A DNA stretch of 64,000 nucleotides from Bauldia sp963759235 (GCA_963759235.1 CAVWYO010000008.1:186001-250000); one strand, 5' to 3'. Counted from the stretch's first letter, positions 24,516 to 34,444 are shown. Notes: generated by a model from the letters alone, not told the origin. Translations and numbers: made by a program.

Positions 24516-27500
24516 TCAGCCCGCTCTCTCGATCTTCCAGCTATGCAGTTTGAACGGCAGGAAATGTCGCTCCGCCGGGCCCGTCGGCTGCTCCAGAAGA
24601 TCAACCTCCTGGCCGAGCCTCCAACCTGGCGGCAAGGCAAGCTCGACGGCGCCCCGGGCGCCGGCAGGCTCATAGGTCCTCAGCACCAGCACGTCGCCAT
24701 CCTCGGCCGGTTTGAAAGCGCTGAGGCCAAGCGTCATGCCGTCGAGGCGCGCCGCCGACCAGACCAATTCGGCGTTCGTCTCGACCGGCCGGCAAAGCAG
24801 CGGCTGATTGAGATCCTCGGCCTCGGCCAGAACCCCGCCGGACAGCCAGTCGCCGCTATGGGGGAAGAACGCGTAGGTGAAGCTCTGGCGGCCTTCGTCG
24901 GCGAGCGGATCGGGATATGCCGGCGAACGCAAGAGGCTGAGGCCCAGCTCGTTGCCGAACGCATGGTGGCCGTATTTGCCGTCATTGAGCAGCGCCACGC
25001 CATAACCGTGCTCGGAGAGATCGGCGAAGCGATGGGCGACGACCTCGAAACGGGCCTGCTCCCATGACGTGTTGCGGTGGGTCGGGCGCCGGATCGCGCC
25101 GTGGGCGCACTCGAACGTAGCGTGGTCCGAACGGATGGCGAGCGGGAAGCGTGCCTTCAGCAGGATCCGGCGTTCATGCCAGTCGATGTCGGTCTTGAAT
25201 TCCAGCCGCGCGGAGTTGGCCCATAGCCGCAGGGTCTGGACGATCTCGCTGTCGCGGAAACGACGGACGATGCGGATGGCAGCGCGGTGCGGTCCGTTCT
25301 CGACGACCTCCATGGCTGCCGCCGCCATAAGCTCCTCGCCCTGGCTCGCATAGTTCTCCTCGACGTCCCATGCGTCCCAGTTTCGCGGCTTGTCGACGTA
25401 AGCCCAGATCTGGTTGCCGCGGCCGGCGAGAACTTCCCGTTCGGCGCGCTTGTCGTAGACGCTGGCAAGCGTGCCGTCCGCCGCCAGTTCCACCCGCAGA
25501 TCGGCATTCTCCAGGCGCCGGCTTTCAACCGCGAGACCGCCGGGCGGTGGATCGTCAAGCACCACGACGGCCGAGAGGCCTGGGACCGGGCGTTGACCGG
25601 CGACGACCGTGCCGCCCTCGACCGCTTGGCCTCCCGGCAGCGCGTCGCTCGACACCAGTCTGAGCGGCCGCGGAGAAAGGTCGGGATTGACCACCAGCAC
25701 GCCAGGCTTGTCGCCCCGCCCCACCAGTTGCCCGGCGATCGAGGCGAGGTGCGTCCGCGATTTCTCTTCGCCGGCGGTGATCACCGAGGTCAATTCGGAT
25801 TCGGTCAGCGCATAGACTTCGCGAATGCTCGATCCCGGCAGGATGTCGTGGAACTCGTTGCGCAGGAGGACCCGCCATTGGCCCTCGAGCGACGCGGCAA
25901 CCGGCTCGCCGAGCAGCGTCGCCAAGCTCGACAGCGTTTCCGCCGTGATCAGCGCGCGCTCGGCCCGGCGATGGAGAAACTTGGTTCGGCCCTGGGACGT
26001 CAGCGTGCCGCGATGCAGTTCGAGGTACATCTCACCGACCCAGACCGGCACCTCCGGACGATCCTCGACCTCCTGACGGACGCCGGCAAACCACTCGGCA
26101 ACGCTCACCGGGCGAAGCGCCGGTACGACGGGGAAATCGGCGAGCTGCCGCTGGCGGTCGAGCATTTCCTCGGCCGGCCCGCCGCCGCCGTCGCCGTAGC
26201 CGAAAGCGAGTAGGCTCTCGGGGTAGAAGTGCTTGCCGCGGAAGTTTCGCCAGGTCTCGACCGCGGCGCGCGGACCGAGCTCGGCGTTATAACCGCCGAC
26301 CGGATTGTTGAAGGTATGAGCGAGCACGCGGCTGCCGTCGATCCCCTCCCACCAGAAGAGATCGAACGGCATGGCGTTGGTCTCGGACCAGTTGACCTTG
26401 ATGGTGAAGAAATGGGCGACGCCGGCCTGGGAGAGCAGCTGCGGCAGCGCCGGCGAAAAGCCGAAGCAGTCGGGCAGCCAGCACACCGTGTGGCGCTGGC
26501 CGAACGCCTTCTCGAAATAGCGTTGGCCGTAAAGCAGCTGACGGGCCAGCAATTCGCCTGTCGGCATGTTGGTGTCAGGTTCGACCCACATGGCGCCGTT
26601 CGGCTCCCACTGGCCGATCGCGACCTTTTCCTTGATGCGCGCGAGCAGCGCCGGGTCGTCTTCCTCAAGGAAGGCATAAAGCTGGGCGGTCGACTGGTTG
26701 AAGCGGAAGCCGGGATGGCGGTCCATCAGGGCGACCATGGTGTGGAAGGTCCGCATCGCCTTCCGGCGCGTCTCCTCGAGCGGCCATAGCCAGGCAAGGT
26801 CGATGTGGGCATGGCCGGTCAGGGCAAGCGACCCGGCCTGCGGATAGCGGTCGCGCAGGCGGCCCAGCCGGTCCTTCAGGATGCCCGTCGCGATTGTCAC
26901 GGACGTCCGCGCTGCCTCGTCGAGGCCCGGCGGCTGATCGGCGAGCCCCGCCGGCAGCTGCCACACCTTCTGCATCTCCGCACCAGGGGCGACCCGGGCG
27001 ACGTAGCTTGCCGTCGCGGTCGGCCAGTCGAGCGCGGCCAGCCCGTCCTCGCCCGCCGAAAGAAGCGGCTGCACCACCTCGTGCTGCCGCAGAACCGCGG
27101 CGGCTTCCGCCACCTGGCGGAGGAGCAGAACGAACTCGGCCAGTTCCATTTCGATCCAGGCGATCTGGGCCCGCTTCAGCCGCGCGTCGCGATTGGGAAC
27201 GCCGAAGGGCAAGCGCGCCACGCAATCCGCCGTAACCGAGAAGCGCCCGGCCTTGAGCGGGAAGCGCTGGTGGTTGGGATCGAGGCCGAACCCCTCGCTA
27301 TCGCCGCCGGGATAGGCGATCGTCACCAGCCCCTCGCCGCCGAGGTCGATGTCGAGGCGGGCCTGGTCGAGGGGCCAGTCGGCCGGCACGCTTACTTCGC
27401 CATGGGCGATCACCGCGACCCCGTCGCGGGTCGGCCAGGGCGAGCCGAGCGAAAGCGGTTTCCCGTTGAACGTCCAGTCGTCGAGAGGAACGGTCGACCG

Positions 27501-27572
27501 GACCGTCCACAATTCCAGCTCGGTGAGCCGCTTCCGCAGACGGTCGATGCGTTGCTCGTCGGTCAGTGTCAT
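24516..27572 (-). CDS. Alpha-mannosidase, GH38 (large form)
   Basis: The product has 1018 residues and no signal peptide, so it is cytoplasmic. An N-terminal beta-rich domain occupies about 1-240. The GH38 catalytic domain carries GHAHIDLAWLWP (His254, His256, Asp258 as zinc ligands) and CWLPDCFGFS with nucleophile Asp368. It continues through LLRNEFHDILPGSS and the C-terminal beta domains. I chose ATG 27572, 14 bases after the other mannosidase stop; open frame to 28043 overlaps that gene. It would release mannose from imported alpha-mannosides. Confidence 0.92.
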   Translation of the reverse strand: MTLTDEQRIDRLRKRLTELELWTVRSTVPLDDWTFNGKPLSLGSPWPTRDGVAVIAHGEVSVPADWPLDQARLDIDLGGEGLVTIAYPGGDSEGFGLDPNHQRFPLKAGRFSVTADCVARLPFGVPNRDARLKRAQIAWIEMELAEFVLLLRQVAEAAAVLRQHEVVQPLLSAGEDGLAALDWPTATASYVARVAPGAEMQKVWQLPAGLADQPPGLDEAARTSVTIATGILKDRLGRLRDRYPQAGSLALTGHAHIDLAWLWPLEETRRKAMRTFHTMVALMDRHPGFRFNQSTAQLYAFLEEDDPALLARIKEKVAIGQWEPNGAMWVEPDTNMPTGELLARQLLYGQRYFEKAFGQRHTVCWLPDCFGFSPALPQLLSQAGVAHFFTIKVNWSETNAMPFDLFWWEGIDGSRVLAHTFNNPVGGYNAELGPRAAVETWRNFRGKHFYPESLLAFGYGDGGGGPAEEMLDRQRQLADFPVVPALRPVSVAEWFAGVRQEVEDRPEVPVWVGEMYLELHRGTLTSQGRTKFLHRRAERALITAETLSSLATLLGEPVAASLEGQWRVLLRNEFHDILPGSSIREVYALTESELTSVITAGEEKSRTHLASIAGQLVGRGDKPGVLVVNPDLSPRPLRLVSSDALPGGQAVEGGTVVAGQRPVPGLSAVVVLDDPPPGGLAVESRRLENADLRVELAADGTLASVYDKRAEREVLAGRGNQIWAYVDKPRNWDAWDVEENYASQGEELMAAAAMEVVENGPHRAAIRIVRRFRDSEIVQTLRLWANSARLEFKTDIDWHERRILLKARFPLAIRSDHATFECAHGAIRRPTHRNTSWEQARFEVVAHRFADLSEHGYGVALLNDGKYGHHAFGNELGLSLLRSPAYPDPLADEGRQSFTYAFFPHSGDWLSGGVLAEAEDLNQPLLCRPVETNAELVWSAARLDGMTLGLSAFKPAEDGDVLVLRTYEPAGARGAVELALPPGWRLGQEVDLLEQPTGPAERHFLPFKLHSWKIERAG

Positions 27573-27586
27573 CGTCACGAAACCCT

Positions 27587-29869
27587 TTAGCCGGCGTAAT
27601 CGTCTTGGCCGGGACGCTTGAACAGACCACCCGGCTCGATCGTGCCGGGATCGGCGATCCGCCCCTCCTCGACATTGCGGAGCATCGCCGGTCCCCACAG
27701 GCCGCGCGGCGGCACCGGTCCCCAAGCCGGCCGGTTCATGCCTTCGTAGCGGTCGAAGACGACCAGCGGCGCGGCGCTTTGGTTGAGGGCGGCGGCGAGA
27801 TCGGCCTCGGCGAGCGCCGCGGCAAGATGCAGGACGAAGGCGAACCGGTGCACCCCCTGGTCGGTATGATGGTCGCGCCCGGCATAGATCTTCGGATCGC
27901 CCCCTCCCCACGCCATCCTGGGGCTTCTCAGTAACGTCGGTTGCCAGGCCGCGCTGTTGACGCTGTGGCTGTAGAAGTCGCTGGTGACGAGACCGACATC
28001 GGTGGCGCCGACGCGCAGCCGCGACCAGCCGAGAAACGGCCATTCGGTCGGCGAAGGCTGGCGATCGATATGGGCGCCGGCAATGCCGTCGGTCCAGCGG
28101 GACGGCGGCGACGCGAGATCGACCGGCATCTGGAGCAGCGTGTATCGCTCGTCGAAATTGACCTCGAGCCCGACGTGGATCGTCGGCTCGTCGCGATAGA
28201 GGTCGACCGTCCAGCGGATGCGTGAATGGCTGAGGCGTCCGTCGAGCCGGGCGCGGATGCGGAGCGGTCCGGTTTCCTCAACCTGCCAGTCGGAGCCTGA
28301 CAGCGTTGCCTCGATCGGCTCGCCCCACCGGTCGGTGTGGAACGTCCAGGTATCGGTGGTGTCCTTGCGAAGATGCAGGCCGATTCCGCCGGCACCAAGC
28401 ACCTCCGTGCCGTTGAAGCCGATTTGCCCGACGCCGCCGTCGCGAAGCGCGACCGTGACAATCCCGTTCGACAACGCTCGAGCCGAGGCCGACATCGCGG
28501 TGCCGCCGGCTCTGACCGGAGGCGGCGCGTCGTTGCGGACCTGAAACTGGCGGCTCGTCTCGGCGCCGATATCCGCCTCGAACAGGATGCGCGGGATCAA
28601 TTGGTTCGAGCCCGGCTGGACCTCCTGGAAGGGCACCGGATTGCCATCCTCGTCGCTGATCCAGCGCTCGCCCCAATCGTCGAAATCGAGATAGGGCTCG
28701 GCTTCGACGAAGCTGTGTCGCGGCCGGTCGGCGGTGTTGATGACGACAATCTGGTGCTCGTCGACCCTCGGCAGCGTGCGGTACGACCAGCGCCGCGTCG
28801 TGTCGAAGCGGACCTCCTCGCCGATGATGCGGGCACGGCCTTGCATGGCGCGCACCGACTCCCAGGCGGCGGGGATCGAGGTGCCGGTCAGGATGTCGTG
28901 AAACTCGGTGAAGAGAAGGTCGTCCCAGGCGCCGTCGATGCGCACAAGGCCCGCGTCGCGCTCGGCATCGTCTGCAGCGAGCGCCCGTACCGCGCCCTCG
29001 GCCTGCACCAGCAACTGCTCGCCGTGGCGCTGGCCGCTCTTGATGTCGTGCATGACGCTGTAGCAGCCCGGGAAGGTGTGCTGCAGTTCGACCGAGACGC
29101 GCGGCAGCAGGTCACGCTTGTCGGCGATCGCCGCCATGAAGGCCTGCGGCGTCGAGAAGACAAGCTCGTGCCCATCAAAGCCGACGCGGTTGGCGATGAT
29201 CCATTCGATCATCGCCTTCGACGGCCCTCCCCCGTGATTGCCGACGCCGTAGAAGCACATGGTGTGGCCGAGGGCAGGATCGGCGCTCTCGACCGCGATC
29301 TTCACCTGACCGGTGAGGTCGGCGAAGCTGGCGACATAGCCGGGATTGATACGGAAGGCGACGACCTCGCCGCCGTTGACGCCCTGCCAGATGAAGGTAT
29401 TGGCGGGGAGCGCCACCTGATGCTGCTCGGGGCGGCGGAAGACGTATCCGGTGTAGCCGTGTTCGACGAGGATGTCCGGCAGACTGGCGGTGTGTCCGAA
29501 GCTGTCGACGTTGTAGCCGATCGTCGGTGCCACGCCGAACCGGTCGAGAAAATAGCGCTGGCCATGAAGGATCTGGCGGTGAAGGCCGGCGGCGGTCGGC
29601 AGGTTGAGGTCGGGCTGCAGAAACTGGCCGCCGGTGATGTGCCACTGGCCGCGCTCGACCAGCTTGCCGATGCGGGCGAAAAGCTCCGGGCGCAGCCGCT
29701 CGGCCTGGCGATAGACCCAGGCTTCCCCGCGGGTGAAGACGAAATCCGGATATTCGTCGCAGCGATCGGCGGCCGACGCCATGGTAGCGAGCGCCTCGTC
29801 GGCCCCGGCCTGCCACGGCCACAGCCAAACCGGGTCGATGTGGGCGTTGCCGATCATGTGGATGCGCAT
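27587..29869 (-). CDS. Alpha-mannosidase-like glycosidase, GH38 (short form)
   Basis: The product has 760 residues and starts almost directly with the catalytic domain: GNAHIDPVWLWPW (His10, Asp12) and GYNVDSFGHTASLPD with nucleophile Asp122. FTEFHDILTGTSIP and the C-terminal beta-sandwich follow. No signal peptide is visible. I chose ATG 29869, 26 bases after the malG-like stop; the longer open frame to 30520 overlaps the permease. Its low similarity to the neighbouring GH38 protein outside the motifs points to a different linkage specificity. Confidence 0.9.
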   Translation of the reverse strand: MRIHMIGNAHIDPVWLWPWQAGADEALATMASAADRCDEYPDFVFTRGEAWVYRQAERLRPELFARIGKLVERGQWHITGGQFLQPDLNLPTAAGLHRQILHGQRYFLDRFGVAPTIGYNVDSFGHTASLPDILVEHGYTGYVFRRPEQHQVALPANTFIWQGVNGGEVVAFRINPGYVASFADLTGQVKIAVESADPALGHTMCFYGVGNHGGGPSKAMIEWIIANRVGFDGHELVFSTPQAFMAAIADKRDLLPRVSVELQHTFPGCYSVMHDIKSGQRHGEQLLVQAEGAVRALAADDAERDAGLVRIDGAWDDLLFTEFHDILTGTSIPAAWESVRAMQGRARIIGEEVRFDTTRRWSYRTLPRVDEHQIVVINTADRPRHSFVEAEPYLDFDDWGERWISDEDGNPVPFQEVQPGSNQLIPRILFEADIGAETSRQFQVRNDAPPPVRAGGTAMSASARALSNGIVTVALRDGGVGQIGFNGTEVLGAGGIGLHLRKDTTDTWTFHTDRWGEPIEATLSGSDWQVEETGPLRIRARLDGRLSHSRIRWTVDLYRDEPTIHVGLEVNFDERYTLLQMPVDLASPPSRWTDGIAGAHIDRQPSPTEWPFLGWSRLRVGATDVGLVTSDFYSHSVNSAAWQPTLLRSPRMAWGGGDPKIYAGRDHHTDQGVHRFAFVLHLAAALAEADLAAALNQSAAPLVVFDRYEGMNRPAWGPVPPRGLWGPAMLRNVEEGRIADPGTIEPGGLFKRPGQDDYAG

Positions 29870-29895
29870 GCGGGAATTCCGGACAGAGAGGCTGG

Positions 29896-30738
29896 TCAGC
29901 CCTTCACGGCGCCGGCCATGAGGGCGCCGATGATGAAGCGCTGCAGAACCAGAAAGACGAATACGGCGGGGACGATGGAGATGACGCTCGCCGCAGCCAG
30001 GATCTGGGTCGAGGTCTGGTTGTAGGTGCCCTGGAAATTGAAGATGCCGACGGCGATCGGCAGCAGCTTCGGCTTGCTGATCAGGATGAAGGGGATGATG
30101 AACTGCGACCAGCCGAGAATGGCGTTGAGCACGAAGGCCGAGGTCAGCCCCGGCAGGCTGAGCGGCAGCACGACGCGCATGAAGGCGCCGAAGCGGGTGC
30201 AGCCGTCGATCATCGCCGCGTCCTCGAGGCTTTGGGGAATACCGTCGAGGAAACCCTTCAGCATCCAGGTGAACAGCGGCGCCGAGATCGCGACATAGAT
30301 CATGATCGCGCCGGCATGGCTGTCGGTCAGGCCGAGGCGATCCATGTAGCGGTAGAGCGGCACCATGATGACCAGCGGCGAGATCATCTGGAAGGCCAGG
30401 AGCCCGATCATCGCCAGTTGGCGGTTGCGGAAGCGGAAGCGGGACAGCGCGTAGGCCGCCGGCGTGGCGAACAGCATGGCGCCGAAGGCGCCGCCGACGG
30501 CGAGCTTGAGGCCGTTCCACAGATAGGTCGGGAACAGCGGATTGTTCAAAGCCGCCGCGTAGTTCTCGATGGTCGGATGGTCAGGCCATATGCGGATATC
30601 GCTGACATAAATCTCGGCGGCGGTGCGGATCGACAGGGAGATGAGCCACAGAAGCGGCCCGGCGAAAAACAGACAGATGACGCCGTAGGCGAAGTAGGTG
30701 CCGACATCGGCAAGTCGGGCGCGGCGGACGGCGGTCAC
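29896..30738 (-). CDS. Sugar ABC transporter permease (MalG-like)
   Basis: This 280-residue protein has about six membrane segments and an EAA loop (EDAAMIDGCTRFGAFMRVV, then PLSLPG) near residues 175-200, typical of MalG-type permeases. It starts 3 bases after the malF-like stop. With the MalF-like partner and the ATPase at 23359 it forms the mannoside importer. Confidence 0.92.
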   Translation of the reverse strand: MTAVRRARLADVGTYFAYGVICLFFAGPLLWLISLSIRTAAEIYVSDIRIWPDHPTIENYAAALNNPLFPTYLWNGLKLAVGGAFGAMLFATPAAYALSRFRFRNRQLAMIGLLAFQMISPLVIMVPLYRYMDRLGLTDSHAGAIMIYVAISAPLFTWMLKGFLDGIPQSLEDAAMIDGCTRFGAFMRVVLPLSLPGLTSAFVLNAILGWSQFIIPFILISKPKLLPIAVGIFNFQGTYNQTSTQILAAASVISIVPAVFVFLVLQRFIIGALMAGAVKG

Positions 30739-30741
30739 TGG

Positions 30742-31674
30742 TCAGCTCTCTTTGGGCAGCAGCCGGACGTAGAAGAAGGTGAAGGCGATCGAGATCAAGA
30801 GGAGCAGCACCGCCAGAACGGCGCCGTTCGACAGGTCGAAATTGCGAAAGACCGTGTTGTAGGCATAAAGCGCCAGAACCTCAGTCGCCCGTCCCGGCCC
30901 GCCGCCGGTCAGCGGCAGAATCAGATCGAAGGTGTTGAGGGTGAAGATGCTGATCAGGATGGTGTTGATCAGGAGGATCGGTCTGAGCTGCGGAAGCGTG
31001 ATGTACCAGAACTGCTTGACGGCGGTCGCGCCGTCGACCGACGCCGCCTCGTAGAGGCTCGACGGAATGACGAGCAGGCCGGCGTAGAGCAGGATCATGC
31101 TGAAGGCGGTGCCCCGCCAGACATTGGCGATCACCGCCGACCACACGGCCATATGGGGGTCGGAGAGCCAGGCGACCGGCGCCACGCCGGCACTGCGTAG
31201 GACGGCGTTGAGGAAGCCGTAGCTCGCCTCGTTGAACATCAGCTGCCAGACGATGCCGGCCGCGACCCCGGGCACGATCCACGCCGACAGGATGATGATG
31301 CGGACCGCCGAGACGCCGGGCAGATGTCGTTTGACGCCGCGGTGGAGTGCCATGGCGACCAGCAGGCCGAGCGTCAGCTGAAGAATGACGCTGGCAACGA
31401 CGAAGATGAAGGTGACCCACAGGATGCCCGGCAGGTCCGGGTTGCCGGTTACCGCCCGGTAGCTGGCGGCCGTATAGTCGAACTCCGGATTGAGCAGCGT
31501 CGCGTTGGTGAAGCTGTAGCGAACGACGTCGATCGCCGGATACACGTAGGAGACGAAAAGGAGGAGCGCGAGCGGCAGCAGCCAGATCAGCGGCCGCTCG
31601 CTGAGACGCCGTCGCTCGCGCGCGTGTTGCCCCGCGGCAGACGCCGTCGCCTTGCTGAGAACGCCCTGGCTCAT
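30742..31674 (-). CDS. Sugar ABC transporter permease (MalF-like)
   Basis: The product has 310 residues, with a cytoplasmic start followed by a membrane segment at about 28-50, six segments in all, and an EAA loop (YEAASVDGATAVKQFWYI, then LPQLRP) near residue 215. It is the first permease after the binding protein and is separated from it by a strong hairpin at 31709-31731, which may lower its expression relative to the binding protein. Confidence 0.92.
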   Translation of the reverse strand: MSQGVLSKATASAAGQHARERRRLSERPLIWLLPLALLLFVSYVYPAIDVVRYSFTNATLLNPEFDYTAASYRAVTGNPDLPGILWVTFIFVVASVILQLTLGLLVAMALHRGVKRHLPGVSAVRIIILSAWIVPGVAAGIVWQLMFNEASYGFLNAVLRSAGVAPVAWLSDPHMAVWSAVIANVWRGTAFSMILLYAGLLVIPSSLYEAASVDGATAVKQFWYITLPQLRPILLINTILISIFTLNTFDLILPLTGGGPGRATEVLALYAYNTVFRNFDLSNGAVLAVLLLLISIAFTFFYVRLLPKES

Positions 31675-31708
31675 GCGAGTTTCCGGCCGTCGCGGCAGTC
31701 AGAGGTGC

Positions 31709-31731
31709 GGGCGGACCGTTACGGTCCGCCC
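31709..31731. terminator. Hairpin between binding-protein and permease genes
   Basis: GGGCGGACCGT is followed after one base by its exact reverse complement. There is no T-run, so it is more likely an mRNA-stabilising or partial-attenuation structure, as known between malE and malF, than a full terminator. Confidence 0.6.
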
Positions 31732-31740
31732 GCCCATCGC

Positions 31741-33045
31741 TCAGCTCTTGTTGTAGGCGTCCATTACCCGCTGCCACGCGCCGTCAAGCGCGTCGTCGGG
31801 TGTCTTGGTGCCGGACAGAACCTCACCCATCATGATCTGGATCTGGTTCGAGATCTCCGGGTAGATCGGAACGCCCGGACGGGCATGGCCGTTAACCAGG
31901 TAGTCCTTGAGTTTCGCGAAATAGGGATCCTGGAACTTCGGCAGCGAAGCGAACAGGCTCTGGCGGGTCGGAAGATCGCCGATCACCTCGTTGGCCGGCC
32001 CCATATAGACCTCGCGCATCACGTTGGCGCACATCTCCACCTTTGCCGGGTCCTTGGCGAAAGCGGCGACAGTCCAGCCGCCGGTGCCGGTGGCATGTTC
32101 GTCGGGCGTCGGGCCGGGAAGCTCGGAGATTTCCCATTTGGCGAACTCTTCCGGCTTCATCGCCTCCTGCAACTGGAAGTGCTGCCAGTGGCCGCCGAAG
32201 AACATGGCGACGGTGCCGGCAATCGCCGCGGCGTTGAAGTCGTTGTAGTCCTTGATCGTCGCCACCCGCTTCGGCGCCGCGCCGCTGTCGACCAGACCCT
32301 TGAAATAGTTCAGGGCCTTCAGCATCTTGTCGCGGTTCTCGCCCTCGCCGAAGATCGGCTTGCCGCTGTCGTCGACCAGCTTGCCGCCCTGGGCCCAGAA
32401 ATTCGCCAGCCAGTCGAAGGTGGTTCCCTCCCAGCGACCGCCGTTGAACAGAACGCCGTCAACGCCCGTCTTCGACGCGGCGAGAGCGGCAGCCTGAAGC
32501 TGGTCCCAGGTCTGCGGTGCGTCGGCCACGATATCCTTGTTGCGATAGAGCACGCGGAGATCGGTGCCCCACCACCAGGCATAGATGTGGCCGTCCGGTC
32601 CGGTGATACCGTCGCGGATGAACGGGAACAGGTCGGCGACCTCGTCCTTGCTGAAGTACTGGTCGAGCGGCTGCAGCACGCCGTTCTTGACGAACAGGGC
32701 CAGCTGGAACGAGTCGACGGTGACGCAGTCGGGGGCGCGACCGGCACGCGCCTGCTCAAGCAGGCGGGCATGCTCGCCGCCGATGTCCTGACTGAAGAAC
32801 TCGAACTGGATCTGCCAGTCGGGATGCTTCTCGGCGAAGGCCTGCCAGACTTTGGCGAAGGCCGCCTTCTGCTCGGGGCTCGGGCTGTTGGGCGATTGGT
32901 TGGGGTTCGCCCGCATGGTGAGGACGTTCGGCGCATCGGCCCGGCCGACGCGATCGGTCGTGACCAGGTCCTCGGCGTTGGCCGCAACGGCCAGCCCCAC
33001 CAGCATGGTGGTCGCCAGGAATGTCGATAGGATCGGTTTGTACAT
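31741..33045 (-). CDS. Sugar ABC transporter substrate-binding protein (extracellular family 1)
   Basis: The product has 434 residues with a Sec signal peptide ending ...AVAANAED near residue 25. It is a typical oligosaccharide-binding protein, with the TVDSFQLALFVKNGVLQPLD and GHIYAWWWGTDLRVLYRNKD stretches. I chose ATG 33045, where GAGGGAGAAAACC precedes the start. It is the first gene of the mannoside operon; a LacI-type palindrome and a plausible -35/-10 pair lie about 160-180 bases upstream. Expected ligands are mannose-containing oligosaccharides. Confidence 0.9.
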   Translation of the reverse strand: MYKPILSTFLATTMLVGLAVAANAEDLVTTDRVGRADAPNVLTMRANPNQSPNSPSPEQKAAFAKVWQAFAEKHPDWQIQFEFFSQDIGGEHARLLEQARAGRAPDCVTVDSFQLALFVKNGVLQPLDQYFSKDEVADLFPFIRDGITGPDGHIYAWWWGTDLRVLYRNKDIVADAPQTWDQLQAAALAASKTGVDGVLFNGGRWEGTTFDWLANFWAQGGKLVDDSGKPIFGEGENRDKMLKALNYFKGLVDSGAAPKRVATIKDYNDFNAAAIAGTVAMFFGGHWQHFQLQEAMKPEEFAKWEISELPGPTPDEHATGTGGWTVAAFAKDPAKVEMCANVMREVYMGPANEVIGDLPTRQSLFASLPKFQDPYFAKLKDYLVNGHARPGVPIYPEISNQIQIMMGEVLSGTKTPDDALDGAWQRVMDAYNKS

Positions 33046-33203
33046 GGTTTTCTCCCTCTTTGACGTTCTTTGACGTTCTTCTTGACCGTCCGACCGGATC
33101 GGGTCGGAGGTCACTTCTTTGCGCCGCGAACGAGCTGCGTTCCCCTCCGAGTGCCGCTCGTGCTTCAACGGGTCGTGATTCAGTATGGCATAATTTCCAT
33201 CGT

Positions 33204-33217
33204 CTGCAACGTTACAG
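33204..33217. promoter_or_regulatory. LacI-type operator CTGCAACGTTACAG before the mannoside operon
   Basis: The 14-bp palindrome has half-sites CTGCAAC and CTGTAAC around a CG centre. On the minus strand it overlaps a possible -35 (TTGCAG), with a possible -10 (CATACT) 16 bases downstream. It differs from the TGCAAGCGCTTGCA sites, so the regulator at 22270 is the better candidate. Confidence 0.5.
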
Positions 33218-33279
33218 GAAACCATACGCACGATCGGCGAAGCGAAAGCCGGCGCCGGCCGGTCGGCCGGCCGATGACG

Positions 33280-34266
33280 CTATGCGAGGTAGTGCTTCAG
33301 CACGGAAGCGCCGAGCGTGTATTTGGGATCGACCATGTTGCCGAGGCGGACTCGGCCGGCCTGGGTCAGGAAGAAATACGCTTCGAGCCGGTCCCAGCCA
33401 TAATCGTCGACCAGCCATCGCACCAGTTCGCGATAGGCGATGCGGACGGCGTCTTCCATCGGCCGGCCCGATCCGATCGCCATGATGAAGCGGTCGTTCT
33501 CCAGCCGCGGCCAGGTGATCGGCCAGTTCTTGATCAGGTCCACCTGGACCGTGGTGGTCGAGGCGATCTCGACGGCGACGCCGCACAGCTCGCCATCGCC
33601 CTGGGTGGCGTGGCAGTCGCCGAGATAGAGATAGGCATCGGCGCGATGCACCGGGAAATAGGCCACCGCCCCCGGCCCGACGTCCGGCATGTCCATGTTG
33701 CCGCCCCAGTAGTCCGGCTGCAGGGAAGAGACCGCCTCGATTTCCGGGCTGACGCCCAGCGTGCCGATGAACGGCTCATAGGGGAGCGTGATGCGATCGT
33801 TGAATCGGATCCCCTCTCGCGTCACGTTCAGCTTCTTGACCCGTTCGGGCAAGGGCTCGTTGAGAAGCGCCGTGTGGGCGGTCCCGACCAGACCGCCGAA
33901 CTCCGGGATGAGCGCCGTCGTCCCGGCGGGTTGCGCCCCGCGCGGCTCGATCGACAGGATGCGGACGGCGAGCACGTCCCCCTTTTCGGCGCCTTCGACC
34001 GCGATCGGCCCGCATTGCGGGTTGAGGAAGGGAAAGTTGAGGATGGCCGACGGACTGTCGTCCTCGGTCCGCAGCTGGCCCTCGAAGGCGTCCAGCGTCT
34101 CGGCGACGACCAGGTCGCCCGGGCGGATGCGGAGCACCGGGTCCGCATAGGGTCCGTAGACGTAGTGGTATTTGCCCTGTTCGCCCTCGCCGAGCTGATG
34201 GGTCGCCCCCGGCGTCCCCTTCGCCTCGCCGCGCCGTGCCATGTGGGAATCGTCAAACCACGTCAT
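33280..34266 (-). CDS. Acetamidase/formamidase family protein
   Basis: The product has 328 residues and matches the FmdA/AmdA family, with YGPYADPVLRIRPGDLV near the start, the central YFPVHRADAYLYLGDCHATQ and GDGELCGVAVE. These enzymes release ammonia and an acid from short amides. ATG 34266 is supported by GGGAGG just upstream; the frame stays open to 34395 without a better site. It stands alone between the mannoside operon promoter and the RTX gene, so its physiological amide is unknown. Confidence 0.88.
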   Translation of the reverse strand: MTWFDDSHMARRGEAKGTPGATHQLGEGEQGKYHYVYGPYADPVLRIRPGDLVVAETLDAFEGQLRTEDDSPSAILNFPFLNPQCGPIAVEGAEKGDVLAVRILSIEPRGAQPAGTTALIPEFGGLVGTAHTALLNEPLPERVKKLNVTREGIRFNDRITLPYEPFIGTLGVSPEIEAVSSLQPDYWGGNMDMPDVGPGAVAYFPVHRADAYLYLGDCHATQGDGELCGVAVEIASTTTVQVDLIKNWPITWPRLENDRFIMAIGSGRPMEDAVRIAYRELVRWLVDDYGWDRLEAYFFLTQAGRVRLGNMVDPKYTLGASVLKHYLA

Positions 34267-34444
34267 CTCAGCCTCCCGGGGGTCAGGGCGGAAGCCCTGT
34301 GCCGCCTCTCCCCAAAACGGGCAACGCAGGTGGCGGACGATCTTGAGGAAATGCCAACCGATCGGCATCGCGCCGCTGCCGGCGATCCTAACCAATCGCG
34401 GCCCGGCTCGGAAACACCTCCTTCACGATTCAAACGAGGTGATG

